This document shows positions 27,764 through 38,308 of a stretch of DNA of 64,000 bases, in pieces. Under the pieces are notes generated by a model that was not told where the DNA came from, ran no database searches, and was given only the letters and a program-made list of their open reading frames with translations. The number at the start of each line of letters is the position of its first letter. Position 1 is the first letter of the stretch. A program made the translations under genes and the position numbers. The DNA comes from Enterocloster asparagiformis. Lineage in GTDB: Bacteria; Bacillota; Clostridia; Lachnospirales; Lachnospiraceae. The stretch spans positions 278,417-342,416 of the forward strand of contig JAGZSY010000004.1 in assembly GCA_018380885.1 (NCBI GenBank), in the 5' to 3' direction.

Positions 27764-29527
27764 ATGAAATTCCTTTTGGCGGCGGTGAACGCCAAATATA
27801 TTCACTCCAACCTGGGAATCTACAGCCTGAAGGCATACGCAGAGTCCCGCAAAGCCGGTGGGGAGGTGGAAATCGAGCTGGCGGAGTACACCATCAACCA
27901 CCAGCCGGAGCAGGTGCTGCAGGACATTTACCGCAGGCGGCCGGAGGCGGTGGGATTTTCCTGCTATATCTGGAATATATCCTTTATCCGGGAGCTGATC
28001 GCCGACCTGGCGCTGGTGCTGCCGGATACGGATATCTGGCTGGGCGGGCCGGAGGTGTCCTTTGACTGTCAAGCCCTGATGCGCTCCCTGCCCACGGTGC
28101 GGGGGGTGATGAAGGGGGAGGGCGAGGAGACCTTTTACCGGCTGGTGTGCGCCTATGAGCGCGCGCAGGCGGCGGGCGGGCAAAGGGGGGCCGCCCCGGG
28201 AACCGGGGACCTTGGCCTCACGGAGATTCCCGGCCTGGCCTTTCGCGGCCCGGACGGCGGCATCTGCGAGACACCCGCCGGGCCTGCGGCCGACATGGGA
28301 GCATTTCCATTTTCCTACGAGAAGCTGGGAACCGGGAATCTGGAACACCGGATCATCTACTATGAGAGCAGCAGAGGCTGCCCTTTTTCCTGCTCCTACT
28401 GCCTTTCCTCCGTGGACAAGGCTCTGCGCTTCCGGCCGCTCCCCCTGGTGGAACGGGAGCTGGACTGGTTTCTGGAGAAAAAGGTGCCCCAGGTGAAATT
28501 TGTGGACCGCACCTTCAACTGCAAGAAAAGCCACGCCCTGGCTATCTGGCGCTACATTCTGGAGCACGACAACGGAGTGACCAACTTCCACTTTGAGATC
28601 GCCGCCGATCTGCTGGGCGAGGAGGAGATGGCGGTTCTGGAGAAGATGCGCCCCGGCCTGGCGCAGCTGGAGATCGGCGTGCAGTCCACCAACTCGGAGA
28701 CGCTGCACGAGATACGCAGGCGCACGGATATCGGGGGGATTGGCCGGATTACAGCCCGCATCAACAGCTGGCACAACATCCACCAGCACCTGGACCTGAT
28801 CGCCGGCCTGCCCTATGAGGGCCTGGAGCGTTTTCAGGAGTCCTTTAACCAGGTGTATGAAATGGAGCCGGAGCAGCTGCAGCTGGGCTTTTTGAAGGTG
28901 CTTAAAGGCTCTTACATGGCGGAAATGGCGGAGTCCTACGGCCTGGTCTATTCCGGCAGGCCGCCCTACGAGGTGCTCTCCACCAGATGGCTGTCCTACG
29001 GGGAGCTGCTGGAGCTAAAGGCCGTGGAGGAGATGGTGGAGATACACTACAACAGCCGCCAGTTTGTCCACACCCTGGCCCTGCTGCGGGAAGAGTTTTC
29101 CACACCCTACCACATGTTTTTACACATGGCCGGGTTCTACCGGGAGCAGGGGTACGCCGGCGTAAATCACAGCCGGATCGCACGCTATGAGATTTTGTGG
29201 AGGATGATCTGCGGCCTCACGGAGGACGGCGGCCGGAGGGAGATTTACCGGGACGAGCTGGTTTTCGACCTGTATCTGCGGGAAAATTCCAAGAGCAGGC
29301 CGGAATTTGCCCGGGATCAGGGGCCGTTCAAGGAGCGGATGCGGGAGTTTTACCGGGCAGAGGCGGATGCGCCCCGCTATCTGAAGGGGTATGGGAGCTG
29401 CGACGGGCGCCAGCTTCAGCGGATGACCCACATGGAAGGCATGAGGGACGGCTCCCTGGTGCTGTTCGACTACCGCGACCGAGATCCCCTGGATTATAAC
29501 GCCAGGACGTACTGCCTGAATTTGTAA
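27764..29527 (+). CDS. B12-binding radical SAM protein, DUF4080 family
   Basis: A 587-residue protein beginning three bases after the deaminase stop. The N-terminal 130 residues form a cobalamin-binding-type domain. The radical SAM core follows with GCPFSCSYC near 207-215, the CxxxCxxC cluster motif, and the C-terminal third (about 380-587) is the DUF4080 region. Proteins of this domain order are frequent in Firmicutes and Bacteroidetes; no reaction is established. The middle has a Gly/Ala-rich low-complexity insert (about 125-150). B12-dependent methyl transfer or ring chemistry is plausible but unproven. Confidence 0.87.
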   Translation: MKFLLAAVNAKYIHSNLGIYSLKAYAESRKAGGEVEIELAEYTINHQPEQVLQDIYRRRPEAVGFSCYIWNISFIRELIADLALVLPDTDIWLGGPEVSFDCQALMRSLPTVRGVMKGEGEETFYRLVCAYERAQAAGGQRGAAPGTGDLGLTEIPGLAFRGPDGGICETPAGPAADMGAFPFSYEKLGTGNLEHRIIYYESSRGCPFSCSYCLSSVDKALRFRPLPLVERELDWFLEKKVPQVKFVDRTFNCKKSHALAIWRYILEHDNGVTNFHFEIAADLLGEEEMAVLEKMRPGLAQLEIGVQSTNSETLHEIRRRTDIGGIGRITARINSWHNIHQHLDLIAGLPYEGLERFQESFNQVYEMEPEQLQLGFLKVLKGSYMAEMAESYGLVYSGRPPYEVLSTRWLSYGELLELKAVEEMVEIHYNSRQFVHTLALLREEFSTPYHMFLHMAGFYREQGYAGVNHSRIARYEILWRMICGLTEDGGRREIYRDELVFDLYLRENSKSRPEFARDQGPFKERMREFYRAEADAPRYLKGYGSCDGRQLQRMTHMEGMRDGSLVLFDYRDRDPLDYNARTYCLNL

Positions 29528-29601
29528 GTCGACATAAAATAAACAGCGCCGCGCCGTAGCGCGCGGGCTGCGGGATTGCTGTAGAAAGGAACCCACATCA
29601 G

Positions 29602-30261
29602 ATGGCGAAACGAGAGACAAAAGCGCAAAAGGCGGAGCGGATTCAGAAGATACTGGCCGCTCTGGACCGTGAGTACGGCACGGAATACCGCTGCTACTTA
29701 AACTATGAGACCCCGTGGCAGCTGCTGATCGCTGTGATCATGAGCGCCCAGTGCACGGATGCCCGGGTCAACATTGTCACCGCGGACCTGTTTCAAAAAT
29801 ACGACACCCTGGAAAAGTTCGCCGGAGCGGACTTGAAAGAGCTGGAGCAGGACATTCACTCCATCGGCTTTTACCACATGAAGGCCAAAAATATCATCGC
29901 CTGCTGCCGCGATCTGGTGGAAAAGCACGGCGGGGAGGTGCCGAGGACCATCGAGGAGCTGACGGCTCTGGCCGGGGTGGGCCGAAAGACCGCTAACGTG
30001 ATCCGCGGAAATATTTACAACGAGCCGAGTATCGTGGTGGACACCCATGTAAAGCGGATTTCCCGCAAGCTGGGGCTGACCGCGCAGGAGGACCCGGTCA
30101 GGATCGAGCAGGATCTGATGAAGGCGCTGCCGGAGGATCACTGGATTCTGTGGAATATCCACATCATCACCCTGGGTCGCACCGTCTGCATTGCCAGGCG
30201 CCCCAAATGCGGCGGCTGCTTCCTGCGGGAGTTCTGCCCGGGCCGGGAGGACGAGAGCTGA
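29602..30261 (+). CDS. nth: Endonuclease III
   Basis: A 219-residue base-excision repair glycosylase/AP lyase. The helix-hairpin-helix ends LAGVGRKTANVI, with the catalytic Lys, and the catalytic Asp is in VVDTHVKR. The C-terminal [4Fe-4S] loop is C-x6-C-x2-C-x5-C (from CIARRPKC to FCPG). Length and motifs are canonical. A GAAAGGAA site precedes ATG. It stands 74 bases after the DUF4080 gene and ends before a strong bidirectional terminator. Confidence 0.96.
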   Translation: MAKRETKAQKAERIQKILAALDREYGTEYRCYLNYETPWQLLIAVIMSAQCTDARVNIVTADLFQKYDTLEKFAGADLKELEQDIHSIGFYHMKAKNIIACCRDLVEKHGGEVPRTIEELTALAGVGRKTANVIRGNIYNEPSIVVDTHVKRISRKLGLTAQEDPVRIEQDLMKALPEDHWILWNIHIITLGRTVCIARRPKCGGCFLREFCPGREDES

Positions 30262-30291
30262 TGCGGCGCATGCTGCGCACATAAACAGATT

Positions 30292-30351
30292 AAAAGACAG
30301 AGGCACGGTCCCGTCACCAGCAGGTGATTCGCCGTGCCTCTGTCTTTTTTT
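30292..30351. terminator. Bidirectional terminator between nth and rpiR
   Basis: AAAAGACAGAGGCACGG (30292-30308) pairs perfectly with 30332-30348 and is flanked by A-run and T-run (30345-30351). A second small stem (TCACC/GGTGA) fills the loop. It serves the convergent nth (plus) and rpiR-type (minus) genes. Confidence 0.9.
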
Positions 30352-30430
30352 GCGCGCCCGGCAGGTATGCGCCGGGGCGGGGAGCAGCCGTGCCGCTTAA
30401 GCGGCCGGCCCAGGGTGGGAAACTGCGGTT

Positions 30431-31288
30431 TTACAGCATCTTTTCCGCGATGGCCCAAGAGGTTTTCTGCTTATTTTTCTCCGCGTCCCCGTTCATTCTC
30501 CGAAACAGCTCCGCGTAGAGAATGTCCACCATGTACATCTGCGAGGCGATGGCCGAGATGGAGCCGCCCTGCATGGGGCCTTCTCTGGCTCCGCACTGCA
30601 GGAGGATGTCCGTGTAGGGCGCTGCCGGCGTTTTTAAGAAGCTGGTGATAAACACCGTGGTGGCCCCGGACTCTTTGGCGGATTTGGCGATCTGGATGCA
30701 GTCCTTGGTCATGCCGGAATTGCAGAAGATGATGGCCAGGTCCCCGGAGCGCAGCAGCGCGGCGGATGTCAGCTGCATGTGCGCATCGCTGGTGAAGGAG
30801 ATGTTGGGCATAAGGCGCAGAAACTTGTTCTGCATCTCCAGCGAGGTGATGGCGGAGCCGCCGAAGCCGTACAGATAAATCTGGTTCGCGGACATGATCT
30901 GGTCCACGGTCCGGCTTACGGCGTCAAAGTTCAGATAATTGAAGGCATGGCTGAGCGCAGCCGTGTACACGGACAGAATTTTCTGGGAGATTTCCCGGAT
31001 ATCCTTGGAATCCGCCACATCCACATTGGCGTTGATATCCAACATCTCACGGGAATGGGTGCTGAGGGCTAGGGACAATTTGAAATCCTGGTAGCCGCCC
31101 AGCTTCAGGGAACGGCAAAAACGGAACACGGTGGTGTCTCCCACACCGCAGCGCTCCGCCAGGTCGCTGATGGTCAGATCCAGAACCTCCTGAGGATTTG
31201 CAAGCACGAAATCCGCTACTTTTTTTTCCAGCTTGGTGAAATGACTGTAGGACGAGAGGATTTTATCGATCAGGTTGACGTCCGCCAT
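30431..31288 (-). CDS. MurR/RpiR family transcriptional regulator (HTH plus SIS domain)
   Basis: A 285-residue regulator with an N-terminal RpiR helix-turn-helix (about 1-77, LTISDLAERCGVGDTTVFRF) and a C-terminal SIS sugar-phosphate-binding domain (about 120-250, YLYGFGGSAITSLEM). It follows nanE by 30 bases on the same strand with a GGAGGTAA site, so the two are probably cotranscribed. SIS regulators commonly sense sugar phosphates such as N-acetylmannosamine 6-phosphate or MurNAc 6-phosphate, which fits the adjacent epimerase and the divergent importer. Confidence 0.92.
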   Translation of the reverse strand: MADVNLIDKILSSYSHFTKLEKKVADFVLANPQEVLDLTISDLAERCGVGDTTVFRFCRSLKLGGYQDFKLSLALSTHSREMLDINANVDVADSKDIREISQKILSVYTAALSHAFNYLNFDAVSRTVDQIMSANQIYLYGFGGSAITSLEMQNKFLRLMPNISFTSDAHMQLTSAALLRSGDLAIIFCNSGMTKDCIQIAKSAKESGATTVFITSFLKTPAAPYTDILLQCGAREGPMQGGSISAIASQMYMVDILYAELFRRMNGDAEKNKQKTSWAIAEKML

Positions 31289-31318
31289 AAGTTACCTCCA
31301 AATGTAATATATGTCTTT

Positions 31319-32005
31319 TTACTGCCGGATGGCCTGCACAAAGCGCTTGGTGATTTCCAGGGGCCGGGTGATGGCGCCGCCGATCACGGCCGCGTGGATG
31401 CCGTCCATAGAGAGTATATCATGGAGCTGTTCCGGCGTCCAGATCCCGCCTTCGGCAATCACCGGGATCCCCATGGTCTGCCCCAGGCGGGCGATCAGAT
31501 CCATATCCGGGATGGCCGTCCCGGCTGTCTCAGCGGTGTAGCCGCGCAGGGTGGTGCCTACAATGTCAAAGCCCATATCCCTGGCCGCGGCCGCGTCCTC
31601 GTAGGTGGAGCAGTCCGCCATAAACAGCTGGTCTGGGTACTTCCGGCGGATGGCGGAGAACAGGGCGGGCAGGGTTACGCCGTCCGGGCGGGGCCTGCTG
31701 GTGGCGTCCAGGGCGATCACGTCCACGCCGCAGGCCGCCAGTTCATCCACCTCGCGTTCCGTGGGCGTGATGAAAACCGGGCAGTCCCCGTATACGTGTT
31801 TGATGATGCCGATCACCGGCAGATCCACGGTCTCACGGATCGCTCTGATATCCTCCACCGTGTTTGCGCGGATGCCGGCCGCACCCCCCAGCATGGCGGC
31901 GTAGGCCATACGGGACATAATATAGGAACTGTGGAGCGGTTCATTTTCCAAAGCCTGGCAGGAAACAATCAGCTTTTTGTGAACCTGCTCTAAAAAATTA
32001 CTCAT
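31319..32005 (-). CDS. nanE: N-acetylmannosamine-6-phosphate 2-epimerase
   Basis: A 228-residue TIM barrel that converts N-acetylmannosamine 6-phosphate to N-acetylglucosamine 6-phosphate. Family segments include KKLIVSCQA at the N terminus, GIIKHVYGDCPVFITPT, DVIALDAT, ADCSTYED, and the phosphate-binding VIAEGGIWTPEQ followed by AAVIGGAITRP. The start has a CGGAGG site. No NanA lyase or NanK kinase lies beside it, so its substrate would have to arrive already phosphorylated or come from elsewhere in the genome. Confidence 0.93.
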   Translation of the reverse strand: MSNFLEQVHKKLIVSCQALENEPLHSSYIMSRMAYAAMLGGAAGIRANTVEDIRAIRETVDLPVIGIIKHVYGDCPVFITPTEREVDELAACGVDVIALDATSRPRPDGVTLPALFSAIRRKYPDQLFMADCSTYEDAAAARDMGFDIVGTTLRGYTAETAGTAIPDMDLIARLGQTMGIPVIAEGGIWTPEQLHDILSMDGIHAAVIGGAITRPLEITKRFVQAIRQ

Positions 32006-32184
32006 TTTAGCACCTCCGAATTAAACATAATAGAATGTCGCATACGGGAAATGTATGGAGACCGACAATGCCAGAGCCGCTTTTATTATTATAAATTACT
32101 AAAAGAGAAAACACAAGAATAAAAGAAAAATTTATTTTTATATTGTAATTATATATAAAATAAAAAATTTTTTCGTCTTTTGTG

Positions 32185-32213
32185 TTGATTTTGCATAATT
32201 GGTATGATAATAT
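32185..32213 (+). promoter_or_regulatory. Promoter of the AfuA-like ABC operon
   Basis: TTGATT (32185-32190), a 17-base spacer and TAATAT (32208-32213), within a strongly AT-rich 130-base region shared with the divergent nanE gene. No clear regulator palindrome was picked out. Confidence 0.65.
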
Positions 32214-32299
32214 AGGACTACGGGAAAGGTATGGCTGTGTTTTTTCAGACAGAGCTGGACATAGTCAACTATGATTATCAAAAGGAGGAGTTATTAGTT

Positions 32300-33409
32300 A
32301 TGAAGAAACGTTATTTAGCAGGGGTATTGGCAGCGGTTATGGCAGCGGGTTTTACGGCGTGCGGCGGCGGTAGCACACCGACCACAGCGGAGACAAAGGC
32401 CGAGACACAGGCGGAGTCAAAAGCCGAGACAGCGGCCGAGAGCGCCGGAGAAGAGAAAACGGAGGAAGCGAAGACCACCGGAGGAAAGCTGGTCGTGTAT
32501 TCCCCCAACTCCGAGGGCATCATGAACAACGTGATCCCAGGCTTTGAGGAGAAGTACGGCATCGAGGTGGAAGTGATTTCCGCAGGCGCCGGAGAGCTGA
32601 TCAAGCGGCTGACCTCCGAGGCCAACGATCCCTACGCGGACATCGACTTCGGCGGCGTTAACTATGCGATTTACAAACAGAACCCGGATTTGTTCGAGGA
32701 GTATGTGTCTCCCAACGACAAGAACCTTCCGGAGGAATTTCAGAACACAACAGGCTTCTACACCAACTACACCATCAACGGCAGCTGCCTGCTGGTGAAC
32801 AAGGACCTGATTGGAGATATCAAGATTGAGAGCTACGACGATCTGCTGAATCCTGAGTTAAAGGGAAAGATCGCCACCTGCGATCCCGCCACCTCCTCCA
32901 GCGCATTTGCGCAGCTGACCAACATCCTGCTGGCCAAGGGCGGATATGACGACGACGCGGCCTGGGATTTCGTGGGCAAGCTGATTGAGCAGTGGGACGG
33001 CAAGGTGCTGTCCGGCTCCAGCGCAGTGTACAAGGGCGTTGCGGACGGCGAGTACACCGTGGGCCTGACCTATGAGGATCCCTGCGCCACCCTGGTGGCG
33101 GACGGTGCGCCGGTTGAGATCGTGTTCCCCAGCGAGGGCGCGGTATACCTGCCCAGCGGCGCGGCCATCATCAAGGGAGCCAAGAATATGGACAATGCGA
33201 AGCTGTTCATCGATTACCTGATTTCCGACGAGGTTCAGCAGCAGTTTGGCGATAACCTGACCATCCGCCCGATCATCGCCTCCATCCCCAGCAAGACCCT
33301 GACACCCATCGGCGAGATTCACACCATCAACGAGGATATCGCCTACATCGCGGAGCACAAGAACGAGATTGTCGAGCGCTACAAAGATTTGTTTGCAAGT
33401 CTGCAGTAA
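32300..33409 (+). CDS. ABC transporter substrate-binding lipoprotein, Fe3+/hexose-phosphate (AfuA) type
   Basis: A 369-residue lipoprotein with signal peptide, lipobox FTAC (Cys21), a Thr/Ala/Glu/Lys tether (about 24-65) and a type-2 periplasmic-binding fold (LVVYSPNSEGIMNNVIPGFEEK). The fold class covers ferric iron, thiamine, 2-aminoethylphosphonate and hexose phosphates. A paired-Tyr iron motif is not obvious. Given the divergent nanE-rpiR unit, a phosphorylated amino sugar is a reasonable candidate ligand. ATG 32300 has AAAGGAGGAG; the frame from 32231 would run through that site. Confidence 0.88.
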   Translation: MKKRYLAGVLAAVMAAGFTACGGGSTPTTAETKAETQAESKAETAAESAGEEKTEEAKTTGGKLVVYSPNSEGIMNNVIPGFEEKYGIEVEVISAGAGELIKRLTSEANDPYADIDFGGVNYAIYKQNPDLFEEYVSPNDKNLPEEFQNTTGFYTNYTINGSCLLVNKDLIGDIKIESYDDLLNPELKGKIATCDPATSSSAFAQLTNILLAKGGYDDDAAWDFVGKLIEQWDGKVLSGSSAVYKGVADGEYTVGLTYEDPCATLVADGAPVEIVFPSEGAVYLPSGAAIIKGAKNMDNAKLFIDYLISDEVQQQFGDNLTIRPIIASIPSKTLTPIGEIHTINEDIAYIAEHKNEIVERYKDLFASLQ

Positions 33410-33442
33410 ATATAGAAATTAGGCCTCTGGAGGAGATATAAC

Positions 33443-34547
<1,105 letters not shown>

Positions 34548-34558
<11 letters not shown>

Positions 34559-36197
34559 ATTCAAACTGGACGTTTGGGGTTATATTACCATCGCACTGCT
34601 GGGAGCCTACGCGATCTTTCTGCTGTATCCCATGGTGAATCTGCTCCGGCGCTCCGTGTATGACCCCAACGGCGTATTCACGCTGGGATATTTCAGCAAA
34701 TTTTTCGGCAAGAAATACTATTTCGGAACGCTGGTAAACAGCTTGAAGGTGACCCTGTGCACCACCGTCACCACGCTGCTTTTGGGCGCTCCTCTGGCGT
34801 ATTTCTTTACCATGTACAAGATTAAGGGCAACGGGGTTCTGAGGATTCTGATCATCCTGTCGTCCATGTCCGCACCGTTTATCGGGGCCTACTCCTGGAT
34901 TCTTCTGATGGGCAGAAGTGGTGTGGTGACCACGTTCTTAAAGAACACGTTCAACATCCAGGGAATCAATATCTACGGCTTTGCGGGCATCCTGGTGGTG
35001 CTGACCCTGCAGCTGTACCCCCTGGTGTTCCTCTATGTGTCCGGCGCGTTAAAGAATATCGACCAGTCCCTGATGGAGGCCTGCCAGAACCTGGGCTGCA
35101 GCGGCGTGAAGCGTTTTTTCAGCCTGATCATCCCGCTGGTCATGCCCACCATCCTGGCCAGCAGCCTGCTGGTGTTCATGCGCGCCCTGGCGGATTTCGG
35201 CACGCCTATGCTCATCGGCGAGGGCTACCGCACATTCCCGGTGCTCATCTACAATGAATTTATGGGCGAGGTCAGCGGAGACGACGGATTCGCGGCCGCC
35301 ATCAGCATCATCGCCATCATCATCACGGCGCTGATCTTTATGGCCCAGAAGCACGCTTCCAACAAGCTGGCATTCACCATGAACGCCCTCCACCCCATCG
35401 AGTCCAAGGAGCTTAAGGGGGTCCGCGGCGTGCTGATCCACGTGTACTCCTACTTTGTGGTGGGGCTCTCCATCGTGCCCCAGTGCTATGTGATTTACAC
35501 CTCCTTCCTGAGGACGGAGGGCCTGGTGTTCAAGGAGGGCTACTGGCTGGGCAGCTACCGCACGGCGTTTTCCAAGATGGGCAGTTCCATCATCAACACC
35601 TTTATGATCGCCGGCAGCGCGCTGGTGGTGATCATCCTGATGGCGGTGCTGATCGCGTATCTGGCGGTTCGCAGGCGCAATGCGGCTACCAACACCATGG
35701 ATCTGATCTCCATGATGCCCTACATCATTCCCGGCTCCGTCATCGGAATCGCCATGCTGATCTGCTTCAACCGGCCTCCGCTCATCATCAGCGGAACCTT
35801 CCTGATCATGATCGCGGCCCTGGTGATCCGCAGGCTGCCCTATACCATACGCTCCAGCGTGGCGATTTTGCAGCAGATTCCCATCACCATCGAGGAGGCG
35901 TCCATCAGCCTCGGCACCTCCAAGATGAAAACCTTCTTCGCAATCACCATCCCCATGATGGCCAACGGCATCGTCTCAGGCGCGATCCTGAGCTGGGTGA
36001 CTATGATTACGGAGCTGTCCACGGCCATTATCCTGTATACGGGTAAGACCAAGACGCTGACCGTGTCCATTTACACGGAGGTAATCCGGGGGAATTACGG
36101 GGTGGCCGCCGCGCTGTCCACGGTGCTGACCACGCTCACCGCGCTGTCGATCCTGATTTTCATGCGGATATCAAAATCAAAGGACATCACAATGTGA
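34548..36197 (+). CDS. ABC transporter permease, fused two-domain (FbpB/AfuB type)
   Basis: A 549-residue membrane protein with about 12 transmembrane helices in two homologous halves. Each half has the EAA coupling loop that contacts the ATPase: EACQNLGCSGVKRFFSLIIP (about residues 180-199) and EEASISLGTSKMKTFFAITI (about 445-464). Fused permeases of this type go with ferric-iron and hexose-phosphate importers. It is the last gene of the operon and is followed by an intrinsic terminator. Confidence 0.93.
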
Positions 36198-36209
36198 TCA
36201 CCTCATATA

Positions 36210-36248
36210 TTCCCGCGGCTGTTTCCACGACGGCCGCGGGAATTTTTT
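36210..36248 (+). terminator. Terminator of the AfuABC-like operon
   Basis: TTCCCGCGGC (36210-36219) pairs perfectly with GCCGCGGGAA (36233-36242), followed by six T (36243-36248), 13 bases after the permease stop. Confidence 0.9.
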
Positions 36249-36381
36249 GTGGGTATAAGCCCGTTTAATCGCTGTTTATCACCCTGTCTTATCACTAAAT
36301 CGGTTCCATCGTGCAAGCGGACAAAAAAATTTTCAAGTGGTTGTGCAGTTGAACAAGATATTTATTTTGCGTCATATTTCG

Positions 36382-36410
36382 TTGAAAGAAGTCGATCAAA
36401 ATGATATGAT
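36382..36410 (+). promoter_or_regulatory. Promoter of the nitroreductase gene
   Basis: TTGAAA (36382-36387), a 17-base spacer and TATGAT (36405-36410). The -10 is nested in the near-palindrome ATGATATGATATCATCAT. Apart from this and the terminator, the 301-base gap 36198-36498 shows nothing. Confidence 0.65.
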
Positions 36411-36498
36411 ATCATCATAATAGACAAAAAAGCAACGGATATTTGGGAAGATACTGGACAATATGGTATCTTCCTTTCACGATAAGGAGGAAGCGCTT

Positions 36499-37002
36499 AT
36501 GTCGGATGCCGTATTCGTCCGCTGCTCCTGCCGGGAGTTCACGCCGGACCCGGTGACGGAGGAGCAGATTAAAAACATGATCCGCGCGGGGATGCAGGCC
36601 CCGTCGGCCAGGAACGAACAGCCCTGGGAATTTCTGGTTGTCCGCTCGGAGCCGGGACGGCAAGCGCTGGCCGCCGCCAGCCCCTACGCCAAGAGCTGTC
36701 TGAATGCGCCGGCGGTGATCGTGGTGATGGCGGACCAGAGCAGGATCTCCCCGGAGAGCCCCTGGTGGGTTCAGGATATGAGCGCCTGTGTGGAGAACAT
36801 ACTCATCGAGGCCGTGGAGCTGGGGCTGGGCGGCGTGTGGCTGGGCATGTATCCCAGGGAGGACCGGGTGAAGGCCATCCGGGATGCGTTTGGACTGCCG
36901 CAGAACCTGGTTCCCTTTGCCGCGGTCCCGGTGGGACATCCGGCCGCAAAGCAGAAGGCCGGGGACCGTTTCGACCAGGAACGAATCCGCTGGGAGGGAT
37001 GA
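36499..37002 (+). CDS. Nitroreductase family flavoprotein
   Basis: A 167-residue FMN-type nitroreductase. The N-terminal FMN-binding element, usually RRSIRxF, reads RCSCREF. AGMQAPSARNEQPWEF and the late GGVWLGMYP are family-typical. The start at 36499 follows ATAAGGAGGAAG; the longer frame from 36463 includes that site. These enzymes reduce nitro, quinone or flavin substrates with NAD(P)H; the substrate here is unknown. It lies alone between two transcription units. Confidence 0.9.
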   Translation: MSDAVFVRCSCREFTPDPVTEEQIKNMIRAGMQAPSARNEQPWEFLVVRSEPGRQALAAASPYAKSCLNAPAVIVVMADQSRISPESPWWVQDMSACVENILIEAVELGLGGVWLGMYPREDRVKAIRDAFGLPQNLVPFAAVPVGHPAAKQKAGDRFDQERIRWEG

Positions 37003-37076
37003 TAAGGCCCGCCGCAGAATACTAAAAATCCGCGCCCCGGCACCTGGAGGACGCGGCCCGCTAATGAGGATAAACT

Positions 37077-38135
37077 ATGAGCGTATATTTGTCTGTAGCC
37101 CAGGCTCAGAACATTGTGTTTGAACTGATGGAGATCGTGCCCAAGGGGGTCAGCGTGGCGGACGAAAACGGCTGCATCATCGCCAGCTCCAGCGCCGCGT
37201 TCCTGGGTAAATCCTCCAAACTGGCCAAGGAGTGCATCGAACAGGCCAGCCAGCTTCAGTCCTACAATGAGCGCCATTACGAGGGAAATACCACGGCCAC
37301 ACCCCTGTTTTTCAGGGATATCTGCGTGGGGGCCATCATCATGACCGGGGACCCGGAGCGGATCAAGCGTTTGACCTCCATCGCCAAGGCGGTGGGAGAG
37401 AGCGTGATCTGCCAGCCCTATTTCAACAATCCCGATCAGACCAGCTATGTCATGTACTTCGAGTACCTGACCGAGTGGCTGAACAACACGGAGGAGTACA
37501 ACCTGCCGTTTATCCGCCGGGGCGTGCGCCTGGGGATCGACGTGACCCAGCCCTACTATACCGTGGTGCTGGACGGAATCTGGAATCCCGTCAGCGCCCA
37601 GAAGGCGGTGGAGCGGATTTTAGCCAGTCCCAACTACTATCTCTGCCACAACAACAGCTGCCTGGTGCTGATTCTCAGGGAGGGAACCGACGAGTCGGTG
37701 CTCCGCCAGGTTGCGGCCCTGTTTCACGATATCAAGATCGCGGTGGGCAGCGTGGAGAACAGCTTAAACCGCTCCTTTGTGGTGGCCCAGAACGCCCTGT
37801 TCGCGGGCAAGCGCCTTCACCCCCAGAAGAACATCTACGATTACCGGGACTACGAGTTCGCCTACGCACTCTCGAAAATCCAGGATTTGAAGGTCAACAA
37901 GGGCGTGCTGGAGCTTTTTGAGCAGCCGCAGCACGGAGACCTGCTCCAGACGCTGGAGATGTACATCCAGGAGAGCGGAAACTCCGCGGAGGTGATCCAG
38001 AAGCTGTTCATTCACCGCAACACCCTGAAGTACCGCCTGGACAAAATCCAGGAACTGACCGGCAAGAACCCCAGAAGCTTTCAGGACCTGTTTTACCTCT
38101 ATGTGCTCTACGTCCTGCACCGGTTGTCCAAGTGA
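37077..38135 (+). CDS. CdaR-type transcriptional regulator (sugar diacid recognition plus HTH)
   Basis: A 352-residue regulator. The first 130 residues match the putative sugar-diacid recognition domain (VAQAQNIVFELMEIV then VADENGCIIAS). A GGDEF-related middle is followed by a C-terminal PucR/CdaR helix-turn-helix (about 285-345, YIQESGNSAEVIQKLFIHRN then TLKYRLDKIQ). CdaR proteins activate genes for glucarate, galactarate or glycerate use. Here it precedes a nucleoside-type importer operon with aldolase genes and may regulate it. Confidence 0.88.
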   Translation: MSVYLSVAQAQNIVFELMEIVPKGVSVADENGCIIASSSAAFLGKSSKLAKECIEQASQLQSYNERHYEGNTTATPLFFRDICVGAIIMTGDPERIKRLTSIAKAVGESVICQPYFNNPDQTSYVMYFEYLTEWLNNTEEYNLPFIRRGVRLGIDVTQPYYTVVLDGIWNPVSAQKAVERILASPNYYLCHNNSCLVLILREGTDESVLRQVAALFHDIKIAVGSVENSLNRSFVVAQNALFAGKRLHPQKNIYDYRDYEFAYALSKIQDLKVNKGVLELFEQPQHGDLLQTLEMYIQESGNSAEVIQKLFIHRNTLKYRLDKIQELTGKNPRSFQDLFYLYVLYVLHRLSK

Positions 38136-38152
38136 CGGCTGCGCTTTTATAA
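38124..38152 (+). promoter_or_regulatory. Weak promoter candidate for the BMP operon
   Basis: TTGTCC (38124-38129), a 17-base spacer and TTATAA (38147-38152), overlapping the end of the cdaR-type gene. The following 150 bases are GC-rich with small stems (for example GCCGG/CCGGC near 38210) but no clear terminator. Confidence 0.35.
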
Positions 38153-38308
38153 GGGATACAATATACAATGTACATAATCCGCGCCGCGGCGGACGTCCAC
38201 GCGGGGCTTCGGCCGGTTTTTGGCCGGCAAGTGTTTGGCAATCAGGCAAGGTATTATTTGCCGTCGGCCCGTCGGCCGGCGGCAGGGTAAAATTAAAGGA
38301 GGATAAAG

